DNA of 6,543 bases from NCBI GenBank assembly GCA_002401655.1, contig NVTT01000105.1:1-6543 (forward strand), in the 5' to 3' direction. Source of the stretch: Gammaproteobacteria bacterium (GTDB taxonomy: Bacteria > Pseudomonadota > Gammaproteobacteria > Enterobacterales > Kangiellaceae). Both the position numbers and the translations under genes were made by a program. Within the stretch, counting starts at the first letter, position 1. The number at the start of each line of letters is the position of its first letter. Below the pieces are notes generated by a model, which worked only from the letters and a program-made list of their open reading frames with translations, was not told where the DNA came from and ran no database searches. Below are positions 1 to 6,444 of this stretch, piece after piece.

Positions 1-62
1 AAAAACTAGAAGCTGAATTGCAAGAAAAATTGAATCACTTGCAGCTACAGTTGAAAAATTAA
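1..62 (+). CDS. Phasin-like protein, C-terminal end (partial, runs off the left edge)
   Basis: Only the third frame is open at the left edge. It encodes about 19 residues from KLEAELQEKL to LQLQLKN and stops with TAA at 60-62. The first ten residues are identical to residues 53-62 of the complete phasin downstream, and bases 1-34 match bases 286-319 exactly. After that the two diverge: this copy ends after a short Leu/Gln amphipathic stretch and lacks the Lys/Ala-rich tail. I read this as the end of a tandem phasin paralogue, presumably a PHA-granule surface protein like its neighbour. It could also be a gene remnant left by a partial duplication; the missing upstream sequence would decide. 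The gap to the next ATG is 69 bp. Confidence 0.6.
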   Translation, partial: KLEAELQEKLNHLQLQLKN

Positions 63-92
63 CTACTAAGTAATTTTGGTATACAAACTGTT

Positions 93-115
93 ACCGGTGG
101 CAATCAGTCACTGGT
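93..115 (+). other. Small hairpin between the two phasin-like genes
   Basis: ACCGGTG (93-99) can pair with CACTGGT (109-115), giving a 7-bp stem with one G-U pair and a 9-base loop. No T-run follows, so it is not a standard terminator. It lies 16 bases before the phasin start codon and close to its ribosome-binding site. It could be an mRNA stability or processing element, or an operator, but this is inference from pairing alone. The surrounding region 63-131 holds no other gene. A TATACA at 80-85 resembles a -10 box but has no good -35 partner. Confidence 0.3.
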
Positions 116-131
116 TAATAGGAGAAATATT

Positions 132-512
132 ATGAACACATTTAAAAAAGCTGAAAAATTAGGTCGTCAAGCATGGTTAGCAAGCCTAGGCGCTTACGGT
201 TCTGGATGGAAATACGCAGTAGAAAAGTTGGATGAAGCCTACACAAAAACAAATTCTCTAATGAGCGAACTTGTTTCTGAAGGCGAAAAACTAGAAGCTG
301 AATTGCAAGAAAAATTGAAAGCAAGACTTGTGCTAGATACTAAAATTGATGCGTTAAAAGATAAGCTTGGTTTGAATAAAGTATCAGACTCTGAGCGTTT
401 AGCTGACCTTGATAAAAAACTTGATGTTTTAGTTGATGCTATAACTGCTTATGCAGACAAACTAGCAACAAAAAAACCAGCTAAGAAAAAAGCGACAGCT
501 AAAAAAGCTTAA
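132..512 (+). CDS. Phasin family protein (polyhydroxyalkanoate granule-associated)
   Basis: The product is a 126-aa, highly charged, largely helical protein. Phasins of the PhaF/PhaI type coat intracellular polyhydroxyalkanoate granules and control their size and distribution. The family signature is the segment RQAWLASLGAYGSGW near residues 12-26, followed by a heptad-like coiled-coil region with many Lys/Glu residues (about 45-110). Residues 113-126 form a Lys/Ala/Pro tail (KKPAKKKATAKKA), a short version of the histone-H1-like tail of PhaF that binds DNA; here it is too short to assign DNA binding with confidence. There is no signal peptide or membrane segment, consistent with a cytoplasmic granule protein. 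The start is supported by AGGAG at 120-124, seven bases before ATG. It lies just after a partial paralogue and ends in a strong terminator. No PHA synthase gene is in the window, so the granule role rests on the family. Confidence 0.8.
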   Translation: MNTFKKAEKLGRQAWLASLGAYGSGWKYAVEKLDEAYTKTNSLMSELVSEGEKLEAELQEKLKARLVLDTKIDALKDKLGLNKVSDSERLADLDKKLDVLVDAITAYADKLATKKPAKKKATAKKA

Positions 513-557
513 TTAGTAAAATCGGTCATACTAGATTTCCAGTCTATGCAGGTCAAC

Positions 558-593
558 AAAAAAGGTGAATGAGTAAATCATTCACCTTTTTTT
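558..593 (+). terminator. Rho-independent terminator of the phasin gene, probably bidirectional
   Basis: AGGTGAATGA (563-572) pairs with TCATTCACCT (578-587) around the 5-base loop GTAAA, and the stem extends through an A-run on the left and a T-run on the right (to 593). It starts 45 bases after the phasin stop. The A-run on the left would act as a U-run on the other strand, so it can also serve the convergent lipase gene. Confidence 0.88.
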
Positions 594-599
594 ATACTT

Positions 600-713
600 A
601 AAAGACAAGATTACCACAGAGGCACAGAGGACACAGAGAAGAAAAATATTACTCTATCTTGCTGCCTTTCATCTTTACCTCTGTGCCTCTGTGCCTCTGT
701 GGTAGAGTCTTTT
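600..713. repeat. CCACAGAGGCACAGAG-family palindromic repeat, copy 1
   Basis: The left arm (612-638) and the reverse complement of the right arm (678-704) match at 26 of 27 positions. The arms contain tandem CACAGAGG-like units. A further 7-bp inverted pair (AAAAGAC at 600-606, GTCTTTT at 707-713) lies outside. About 39 unpaired bases separate the arms. It fills the gap between the convergent phasin and lipase genes; no gene is seen in 513-739. The same core recurs at 5057-5158 and 6397-6432. As RNA it would fold into a long hairpin and could shield or end transcripts from either side. No clear target-site duplication is visible. Confidence 0.88.
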
Positions 714-739
714 GATTTTTGCCTTTTAGCACTTTCGGA

Positions 740-2203
740 CTAAACTGATTCTTTAGTCTTAGATAATCGTTCAACTTCCTCTATCTTTAACAGTTTCAAA
801 TAGTGATTAAACGCTTTAGATATTTTCGTATTTCTTTTGATTCGATCTATTTGAGGCCAAGTGGCTCTCTCTGCGTCATTAATCAATTTAGTCATACTTG
901 CCATGGTTGGATTGGCAAATAATAATTTAAAGTCGGACAATTTTCTTTCTGGCAAAATATTAATATCACCAACATATTGTTGATCAACAATCGAACGAAC
1001 TTTGTGAATACCTCGTTTCAATGCATCACTTGGGCTTAGTTTTTCCAGTACATCAAAAATATAAACACTATTTTTCTTTGCTAAATTAGCCACGTGACGT
1101 AATGTCATTTCAGAAAAACTACCAGTCTCACTTTTACTACCGGTTAAAAATGGCGTTGCTAACGGATTAGTTTGACTGACAATACTATGATTAACACCAT
1201 ACAATCTTGCAAGGCGTCTAAAGGGTAAATCAGCCATCATTGAACCATCGGCAAATTTTCGATTGGGAATATAAGGGATCACATTACCATGTTGATCTTT
1301 CGCTTTTAAATAAATAGGTGAAAACACAAAGGGTATAGCAATAGATGCTCTAACAGCTTGCGTAATGATGGCATTAGGAGAGGTAATTGCATTGAGCAAT
1401 CGAGAAGTTTGATGAAGATCGGCAGGTGAAACGGTAACCGTCATTTTAACACCGGTTTTTTTAAACGCTTCTTCAAAGGTAGTTAAGTCAAACATTTCAA
1501 TTAAAGTATTCTCGATATAACTACTATCTAATAATCCTTCTTTTTTCATTCCATTAAATTTACTCCATCCTTGAAATCTTTCGAAAATACTTTCAGGCGA
1601 TAAGTCATCCAATAATTCATCTCGATTTCTTGTACCAATGAGAGCCGCGATAATTGAACCGGCACTCGCACCTGAAACTACATCGGGAATTAAATCATGT
1701 TCATGTAAGGCTTTAACAACGCCCGCATGAAAAAACCCTAAGCCAGCGCCACCACTTAACATCAAACAACTTTGACCATAAGCATGTGCGGTTTCTTCAA
1801 AAAATGTAATCTTAGTAGCAAAGTCTATTTCTCTTTCGTCTGCATGGTAAATAAAAGTCAGAGTTTCACTCACTTGCTCAAGAAAAGATTCAATTAGTTT
1901 TTTTGTACCAATTCTTGCGTGTTGTGCTAATTTTGGCGTTGCTATGTTCCCCAAATTTCCATGAATACCTTCATGCAAAATTGACATCAATGCATTAGCA
2001 TCACCACGTAATCTTGCTGATTTAATACGTTCAACGCGCTTGCGAATTAATCGATAGTCATAATCAGACGATTCATCTTTTAGCTGCCACTGTGAAGCAC
2101 CACTGATTTCATCATGGTAAATGCTCGCCTGAAGAAACTCTTCATAATTTGCAGCATTCGCAATATCTTTTTTTACTGCAGATTCGTTATTTTTAAACAA
2201 CAT
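740..2203 (-). CDS. Patatin-like phospholipase/acylglycerol lipase with N-terminal DUF3336 region
   Basis: The product is a serine lipase-like acyl hydrolase of the patatin family, with a catalytic Ser-Asp dyad. Residue numbers here count from the longer ATG at 2242. The oxyanion-hole glycines are in GGAGLGFFHAGV (164-175), the nucleophile elbow GASAG is at 191-195 (Ser193) and the dyad Asp is in ADGS (Asp332). The N-terminal part, with DEISGASQWQ and YDYRLIRKRV and a run to about residue 100, resembles DUF3336, a region that precedes patatin domains in triacylglycerol lipases such as yeast Tgl3-5. The actual substrate is unknown. I chose ATG 2203 because AGAG (plus-strand 2212-2215) lies eight bases upstream. 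The ATG at 2242 would add 13 hydrophobic residues and has no visible ribosome-binding site. A TATATAAAG upstream of 2203 could be a -10 box, but no good -35 is seen. There is no signal peptide with the shorter start. It lies downstream of paaD on the same strand, separated by a hairpin repeat. Confidence 0.85.
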   Translation of the reverse strand: MLFKNNESAVKKDIANAANYEEFLQASIYHDEISGASQWQLKDESSDYDYRLIRKRVERIKSARLRGDANALMSILHEGIHGNLGNIATPKLAQHARIGTKKLIESFLEQVSETLTFIYHADEREIDFATKITFFEETAHAYGQSCLMLSGGAGLGFFHAGVVKALHEHDLIPDVVSGASAGSIIAALIGTRNRDELLDDLSPESIFERFQGWSKFNGMKKEGLLDSSYIENTLIEMFDLTTFEEAFKKTGVKMTVTVSPADLHQTSRLLNAITSPNAIITQAVRASIAIPFVFSPIYLKAKDQHGNVIPYIPNRKFADGSMMADLPFRRLARLYGVNHSIVSQTNPLATPFLTGSKSETGSFSEMTLRHVANLAKKNSVYIFDVLEKLSPSDALKRGIHKVRSIVDQQYVGDINILPERKLSDFKLLFANPTMASMTKLINDAERATWPQIDRIKRNTKISKAFNHYLKLLKIEEVERLSKTKESV

Positions 2204-2274
2204 CAAATAGACTCTAAATAGCTTTATATAGATAAAAGCCATTCAAACAATTAAAATTAGAAACTGCAACCCAA

Positions 2275-2380
2275 TTAAATCCCCCTCAATCCCCCTTCGC
2301 AAAGGGGGAGGTAATACTTCCTTCATCTCCCATTATTTTTTTGTTCCCCTCTTTGCGAAGAGGGGCTAGGGGAGATTTAA
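2275..2380. repeat. Inverted repeat of two C/G-rich hairpin arms, between paaD and the lipase gene
   Basis: Each arm starts with TTAAATC at its outer end, followed by a run of C-rich sequence and a hairpin. The left hairpin at 2291-2308 pairs CCCCCTT with AAGGGGG around CGCA. The right hairpin at 2346-2365 pairs CCCCTCTT with AAGAGGGG. The two arms are diverged inverted copies separated by about 35 AT-rich bases. The C/G content stands out against the AT-rich surroundings, and the palindromic layout suggests a dispersed REP- or MITE-like element. Its right end overlaps the paaD stop codon. The hairpins may attenuate readthrough from the paa genes into the lipase gene, or protect the 3' end of the paa mRNA. 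Confidence 0.85.
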
Positions 2381-2889
2381 AAATGTTTAAAATAATCAAA
2401 TGCTTCAAAGCAGTCATTGCACTGGTATAACGACTTACAAGAGGTCGATCCAAACTGGCTTAATACTTTTGTGTTTTCGCTTTCACAAACGGGGCAACAA
2501 ACGCGATCATTTTTTTCCGGCGGAGCAATTTGTATACTTTTTAAATGTGCTTTTCCTGTCGGTGACATCATATCTGTCGTCCATGCCGGAGATAACGTCA
2601 CCTTTACTTCAACTTTTTTATGCCCGAACTTAAATAATTCGGTTTCTATATCTGTGATGATTGTATCAACTGCGGGACAACCGCTATAAGTAGGCGTCAC
2701 TGTAACTAAAACAGCATCATTTTTTTCGCTAACGTCCTGCAATATTCCAAGATCCCATATCGTTAAGCCCGGCAATTCTGGGTCAAACACATTATCCAAA
2801 ATATCCCATAGAGCAGGAATGACTGAAGCATTTCTATAAGCTTTACGACTCGCAAATTCTGGTGTAACTATGGAAATAACATCATTCAT
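2377..2889 (-). CDS. paaD: Phenylacetyl-CoA epoxidase subunit PaaD (zinc-ribbon / DUF59 protein)
   Basis: PaaD is needed for activity of the phenylacetyl-CoA 1,2-epoxidase. It is related to Fe-S assembly proteins and is thought to help mature the Fe-S cluster of the reductase PaaE. The 170-aa length is close to that of E. coli PaaD. The N-terminal DUF59/MIP18-like part has DPELPGLTIWDLGIL (36-50) and TPTYSGCPA (65-73, Cys71). The C-terminal zinc ribbon has CPVC (Cys132, Cys135) and CNDC (Cys157, Cys160), with an additional Cys151 in FGSTSCKSLY and the family ending FDYFK. The start is the only ATG before the conserved region, with a weak AAGA upstream. It is 30 bp downstream of paaC in the same direction. 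The stop codon TAA (plus 2377-2379) lies inside the adjacent repeat. The gene paaE, which usually follows, is absent. Confidence 0.95.
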   Translation of the reverse strand: MNDVISIVTPEFASRKAYRNASVIPALWDILDNVFDPELPGLTIWDLGILQDVSEKNDAVLVTVTPTYSGCPAVDTIITDIETELFKFGHKKVEVKVTLSPAWTTDMMSPTGKAHLKSIQIAPPEKNDRVCCPVCESENTKVLSQFGSTSCKSLYQCNDCFEAFDYFKHF

Positions 2890-2919
2890 ATCAATTGAGT
2901 CTTAAAAGACGCAAAATTT

Positions 2920-3681
2920 TTACCATTCAAGCCCCGGCATACTTCTCTGAATATATTGCATCTCACTTAGCATATGACCTAAATGTTCTGTATGAATGCC
3001 ATTGCGTCCACCACGAATTTGTAATTGGCTATCAGGAAAACACATTTCAGATTTATTTAAGAATGCCTGTACTTCTGAATTCCAATTTGCTTCCAAATTT
3101 TTTCTATCAACTGCAATTCCTGAATCTACTAACATTAGCTCCCAGTCTTCCATTAAAAACATTTCGCCAACAAAGTTTTCTAATTCATCTAATGCCAGCT
3201 GAATTCTTTCTTTACTTTCACTTGTGCCTTCTGCTAATTGTGTTATCCACGGTTGGCTACGTTTTAAATGATATCGGCTTTCTTTGACTGCTTTATTCGC
3301 TATTGCTGATATCTGCTCATCACTAGAATCACATAATAACTTAAGATATTCGCAGTAAAATACGTCGAGAAAATATTGTCTTACCATAGTAAAGGCAAAG
3401 TCATTAATCGGAAGTTCGTGAATTAATAAGTTGGTATATTGGCGTTCGTTTCTTAGATAAGCGATATCATCTTCTGTGCGTTTATTGCCTTCCAATTCCA
3501 CAGCGTATTGATAAAACATTCTTGCTCTACCGATATAGTCTAATGCGATATTCGACAGTGCAATATCCTCTTCTAAATAAGGTGCGTTGCTACACCATTC
3601 TGATAAACGATGACTGAGCACTACCGAATCATCGCCTAATCCGATGAGAAAACGAATTGTATTTTGTTGCTTATCATTCAT
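2920..3681 (-). CDS. paaC: Phenylacetyl-CoA epoxidase structural subunit PaaC
   Basis: PaaC is the non-catalytic ferritin-like partner of PaaA in the multicomponent monooxygenase that turns phenylacetyl-CoA into its ring 1,2-epoxide. The 253-aa length fits the family (E. coli PaaC is about 248). Family signatures visible are APYLEEDIALSNIALDYIGRAR (split here as APYLEEDIAL at 33-42 and SNIALDYIGRAR at 43-54), KESRYHLKRSQPW (133-145), EGTSESKERI (151-160) and the C-terminal GGRNGIHTEHL (224-234) with EMQYIQRSMPG (240-250). ATG 3681 is preceded by AAGAG about eight bases upstream. It is 30 bp from both paaB and paaD, so co-transcription is likely. No frameshift or missing segment is seen. Confidence 0.96.
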   Translation of the reverse strand: MNDKQQNTIRFLIGLGDDSVVLSHRLSEWCSNAPYLEEDIALSNIALDYIGRARMFYQYAVELEGNKRTEDDIAYLRNERQYTNLLIHELPINDFAFTMVRQYFLDVFYCEYLKLLCDSSDEQISAIANKAVKESRYHLKRSQPWITQLAEGTSESKERIQLALDELENFVGEMFLMEDWELMLVDSGIAVDRKNLEANWNSEVQAFLNKSEMCFPDSQLQIRGGRNGIHTEHLGHMLSEMQYIQRSMPGLEW

Positions 3682-3711
3682 TGCAATTGCTCTTTTGATT
3701 GGCTTTCTTAA

Positions 3712-4026
3712 TTACATGTTGGTGACATTTTCAGGCAACACATAATGGGTCGCATGACGATAGGGCTTATCATCCATCGGATCGATAAAGTTGGGTATAT
3801 CATCTTCTTGAGATGCTGTGATGTCGGTTGATTTAACTACCCAAACACTAACACCTTCGGATCGTCTTAAATAACAATCTCTCGCATACATCAAAGCGTG
3901 TTCAGGACTTTCCGCATGAAGACTTCCGACATGTTTGTGATCAAGCCCTCGATTTGAACGAATAAAAACTTCGTAGACGGCCAACTGTTCCTGATTGATT
4001 GATTGCTGATTATTTTCACTAGTCAT
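3712..4026 (-). CDS. paaB: Phenylacetyl-CoA epoxidase subunit PaaB
   Basis: PaaB is a small subunit of the phenylacetyl-CoA epoxidase. It bridges PaaA-PaaC heterodimers in the larger complex and is required for activity. The 104-aa protein has the highly conserved core YEVFIRSNRGLDHKHVGSLH (18-37), ALMYARDCYLRRSEGVSVWV (44-63) and DDKPYRHATHY (84-94). It is slightly longer than E. coli PaaB (about 95), mostly because of a Gln/Asn-rich N-terminus of about 15 residues. ATG 4026 has a strong ribosome-binding site, GGGAGAG at plus 4033-4039. It lies 36 bp after paaA and 30 bp before paaC. Confidence 0.96.
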   Translation of the reverse strand: MTSENNQQSINQEQLAVYEVFIRSNRGLDHKHVGSLHAESPEHALMYARDCYLRRSEGVSVWVVKSTDITASQEDDIPNFIDPMDDKPYRHATHYVLPENVTNM

Positions 4027-4062
4027 TATTTACTCTCCCGCTGAATTCTGGTTAAAGAATAC

Positions 4063-5019
4063 CTAAGCAACGTTGGTTTGATTTTTTGCAGTCTGTTTTT
4101 CCTGGTAAGCTCTCACCGCAGTACGAACCCACTCACCATCTTTATGTGCTTTCTTATGATGTTTTAGTCTTTGATAATTGCAAGGCCCACTTCCGTTAAT
4201 GACTTGATAAAACTCTTCCCAATTTATTTCACCTGAATCATAATGGCCACGATCTTCATTCCATTTTAATTCTGGATCCGGCATTTCTAATCCTAACGCT
4301 TCAATTTGTGGAACCGTTTGGTCGATAAATTTTTGTCGAAGGTAGTCATTGGATTGCCGTTTAATTTTCCACTTCATCGATTTTCCAGAATGAGCCGAGT
4401 CACTATCGTGAGGGCCAAACATCATTAATGACGGCCACCAGTTTCTATTCATAGCGTCTTGTGCCATTTCTTTTTGTTCCACTGAACCTTTGGCTAAAAC
4501 GGTCATGATTTCATAACCTTGACGTTGATGAAAACTTTCCTCCTTACAAATCCTAATCATTGCCCTTGCATAAGGACCATATGAAGTTCGTTGCAAAGAT
4601 ATTTGATTAACAATAGCGGCACCATCAACAAGCCATCCGATTGCACCCATATCAGCCCAAGTCAAGGTCGGATAGTTAAATATAGATGCATATTTTGCAA
4701 CGCCGGTTTGTAAAAGTTCGATCAGTTTACTACGAGTAATTCCAAGTGATTCAGTGGCACTATATAAATACAAACCATGACCACCTTCGTCTTGTACTTT
4801 GGAAAGTAGCACCGCTTTTCTTCTCAGCGTAGGAGCGCGAGTAATCCAATTGCCTTCTGGCTGCATTCCAATCACTTCTGAATGCGCATGCTGAGACATT
4901 TGACGAATCAAATTTTTCCGATAATCATCCGGCATCCAATCAGTCGGTTCGATCTTTTGTTCGTCAATAATTCGTTGATCGAACTTTAATTGTTCTTCTG
5001 CATCGTTAACTGTTTGCAT
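4063..5019 (-). CDS. paaA: Phenylacetyl-CoA epoxidase catalytic subunit PaaA
   Basis: PaaA is the diiron oxygenase subunit. It inserts one oxygen atom of O2 into the aromatic ring of phenylacetyl-CoA, using electrons delivered by PaaE. The 318-aa protein has the expected ferritin-like diiron ligands: Glu48 (SEVIG), Glu78 and His81 (DEGGH), Asp132 (LVDGAAI), and Glu161 and His164 (ESFHQRQG). These are offset by a constant +6 from the E. coli PaaA ligands as I remember them, so all six appear intact. Other family segments are WMPDDYR (28-34), [18 protein letters not shown] (116-133) and [16 protein letters not shown] (193-208). ATG 5019 follows TTGGAG by seven to eight bases. It is the first of four tightly spaced paa genes. 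A repeat at 5057-5158 separates it from the thiolase upstream, so a promoter between the repeat and the ATG is possible, though none is clear. Confidence 0.97.
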   Translation of the reverse strand: MQTVNDAEEQLKFDQRIIDEQKIEPTDWMPDDYRKNLIRQMSQHAHSEVIGMQPEGNWITRAPTLRRKAVLLSKVQDEGGHGLYLYSATESLGITRSKLIELLQTGVAKYASIFNYPTLTWADMGAIGWLVDGAAIVNQISLQRTSYGPYARAMIRICKEESFHQRQGYEIMTVLAKGSVEQKEMAQDAMNRNWWPSLMMFGPHDSDSAHSGKSMKWKIKRQSNDYLRQKFIDQTVPQIEALGLEMPDPELKWNEDRGHYDSGEINWEEFYQVINGSGPCNYQRLKHHKKAHKDGEWVRTAVRAYQEKQTAKNQTNVA

Positions 5020-5056
5020 AATATATCTCCAACAATCTTTTAAAAGAATAAATACC

Positions 5057-5158
5057 TTTTCACCACAGAGGCACAGAGTTATCAGAGGAAAAACTAAACG
5101 AAATCTACGTTCCTTCCCTTTTTTATCTCTTTCTGTGTTCTCTGTGCCTCTGTGGTAA
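5057..5158. repeat. CCACAGAGGCACAGAG-family palindromic repeat, copy 2
   Basis: ACCACAGAGGCACAGAG (5062-5078) is perfectly complementary to 5140-5156, a 17-bp inverted pair. Weaker pairing continues inward (ATCAGAGG against TTCTGTG). About 60 bases separate the perfect arms. The left part 5057-5092 matches 6397-6432 at 34 of 36 positions. The right arm, read on the - strand, resembles the left arm of copy 1 (TTACCACAGAGGCACAGAG then an ACACAGA). It fills most of the 151-bp gap between the thiolase stop and paaA. If the genes share one transcript, it would form a strong mRNA hairpin between them. Confidence 0.88.
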
Positions 5159-5170
5159 ATTTTTTTATCT

Positions 5171-6373
5171 TTAAGCTTTTTCTATAATCATGGCAATGCC
5201 CTGACCTACACCAATACACATTGTACAAAGTGCGTATTGACCACCATTTCTCTGTAACTCGTAACCAGCGGTCATCACTAATCTTGCACCACTCATTCCT
5301 AGCGGATGACCTAATGCTATTGCACCACCATTTGGATTTACCCGATTGTCATCGTCAGCCAAACCTAACTCTCTCATTACCGCTAAACCTTGTGCAGCGA
5401 ATGCTTCATTTAATTCAATCACATCCATTTCCTCTATCGTTAGCCCTGCATTTTTTAATACTTTTCTTGTTGCTTCAACTGGACCAAAGCCCATAATTTT
5501 TGGTTCTAATCCTGAAGTCGCCATACCGACCACTCGTGCAATCGGTGTTAACTTTTGCTTTTCAATTTGTTCTTCGTTAGCCACTAATAAAGCGCAGGCA
5601 CCATCATTGATTCCTGAAGCATTTCCAGCAGTGACTGATCCTTCTTTTTTAAAAGGTGTTCCAAGTTTTGCCAATCCTTCTAAAGTGCTTGGACGAGGAT
5701 GCTCATCCATTGAAAATTCTTTCGTTTCTTTTCTATTGATCTTGACCGTGACTGAAATAATTTCTTTTTCGAATATTCCTGCCTGCTCTGCTTTTTGAGT
5801 TTTTGCTTGTGTTCTACAAGCAAATTTATCTTGATCTTCACGGCTGACATTAAATTGCTCAGCAACGTTTTCCGCCGTTTCTGGCATGCTATCAACGCCA
5901 AATTTTTCTTTCATTTTTTTATTAACGAAACGCCACCCCATAGTTGTATCATAAATTTCTGCTTTGCGAGAAAAAGCTGCATCGGCTTTTGGCATAACAA
6001 AAGGCGCACGAGACATTTGTTCAACACCGCCAGCAATCGCCATTGATTGTTCACCACAGGCTATCGCTCTCGCAGCAGTTCCAATGGCATCCATACCAGA
6101 TCCACATAAACGATTAATCGTTACCGCCGGAACCGAAGTAGGCAAGCCTGCTAATAACCCACTCATACGAGCCACATTCCTATTATCTTCACCCGCTTGA
6201 TTAGCACAACCAAAATAAAGATCATCCACTTCATTCCAATTAACCTGAGGGTTACGATCCATTAATGCTTTGATTGGAATAGCACCTAAATCATCAGCAC
6301 GAACGCGCGATAAAGAACCACCGAATCGACCGATTGGTGTTCTTATTGCGTCACAAATATAAACTTTTTTCAT
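5171..6373 (-). CDS. paaJ: 3-oxoadipyl-CoA / 3-oxo-5,6-dehydrosuberyl-CoA thiolase
   Basis: This thiolase cleaves 3-oxoadipyl-CoA to succinyl-CoA and acetyl-CoA, and 3-oxo-5,6-didehydrosuberyl-CoA to a C6 dehydro-acyl-CoA and acetyl-CoA, in the lower phenylacetate pathway. The 400-aa length matches PaaJ/PcaF (E. coli PaaJ is 401). From the chosen start the catalytic residues are Cys90 ([12 protein letters not shown]), His356 ([11 protein letters not shown]) and Cys386 ([10 protein letters not shown]). Motifs more specific to the PcaF/PaaJ group are [17 protein letters not shown] (7-23), [17 protein letters not shown] and [11 protein letters not shown] start at ATG 6373 because homologues begin with this MKK-hydrophobic-CDxIRTPIG pattern and AAAAAGG sits eight bases upstream. 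A longer GTG start at 6406 would begin inside the repeat. Its position beside paaABCD favours PaaJ over the protocatechuate-pathway PcaF, but the two cannot be told apart by sequence with certainty. Some nomenclatures call it paaE. Confidence 0.92.
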   Translation of the reverse strand: MKKVYICDAIRTPIGRFGGSLSRVRADDLGAIPIKALMDRNPQVNWNEVDDLYFGCANQAGEDNRNVARMSGLLAGLPTSVPAVTINRLCGSGMDAIGTAARAIACGEQSMAIAGGVEQMSRAPFVMPKADAAFSRKAEIYDTTMGWRFVNKKMKEKFGVDSMPETAENVAEQFNVSREDQDKFACRTQAKTQKAEQAGIFEKEIISVTVKINRKETKEFSMDEHPRPSTLEGLAKLGTPFKKEGSVTAGNASGINDGACALLVANEEQIEKQKLTPIARVVGMATSGLEPKIMGFGPVEATRKVLKNAGLTIEEMDVIELNEAFAAQGLAVMRELGLADDDNRVNPNGGAIALGHPLGMSGARLVMTAGYELQRNGGQYALCTMCIGVGQGIAMIIEKA

Positions 6374-6388
6374 TCTTAAAACCTTTTT
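6374..6388 (-). promoter_or_regulatory. Ribosome-binding site that sets the thiolase start
   Basis: On the - strand AAAAAGG (plus 6382-6388) lies eight bases before ATG 6373. This is a normal distance and supports the 400-aa thiolase over the GTG at 6406. The latter would encode an 11-residue non-conserved extension read partly from repeat DNA. Confidence 0.6.
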
Positions 6389-6396
6389 AAAACAAA

Positions 6397-6432
6397 TTTT
6401 CACCACAGAGGCACAGAGATCTCAGAGGAAAA
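6397..6432. repeat. CCACAGAGGCACAGAG-family repeat, single arm (copy 3)
   Basis: TTTTCACCACAGAGGCACAG and the following bases to 6432 match 5057-5092 at 34 of 36 positions, differing only at two places after the CACAGAG core. No opposing arm is present before the GxxExxY stop codon at 6445, so within the window this is a half unit. The partner arm may lie beyond the GxxExxY gene, outside the window. It sits 23 bases upstream of the thiolase ATG, so it could also affect thiolase expression. Confidence 0.85.
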
Positions 6433-6444
6433 GAAGGTAAATAT

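Noticed and set aside
142..324. 60-aa open frame on the - strand inside the phasin gene
   Set aside because: It is antisense to a well-supported gene, has no recognisable motif and no independent ribosome-binding site.
612..704. Possible CRISPR array, because CACAGAGG units repeat in tandem
   Set aside because: The units are 8-9 bases, are arranged as an inverted pair and have no unique spacers or nearby cas genes.
740..2242. Longer lipase start at ATG 2242
   Set aside because: No Shine-Dalgarno precedes it and the extra 13 residues are hydrophobic and unlike the DUF3336 start; ATG 2203 has AGAG at a good distance. Not excluded.
2291..2365. Hairpins as a classic rho-independent terminator for paaD
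   Set aside because: The stems are strong but on the - strand neither is followed directly by a clear U-run; attenuation is possible, so it is kept only as a repeat.
2400..3287. Several + strand open frames opposite paaD and paaC
   Set aside because: They overlap two genes with clear family motifs on the - strand and their translations are low-complexity hydrophobic or Ser-rich without family features.
5221..6200. Open frames on both strands within the thiolase gene
   Set aside because: The thiolase frame carries all catalytic motifs without a break; the others are composition-driven shadows.
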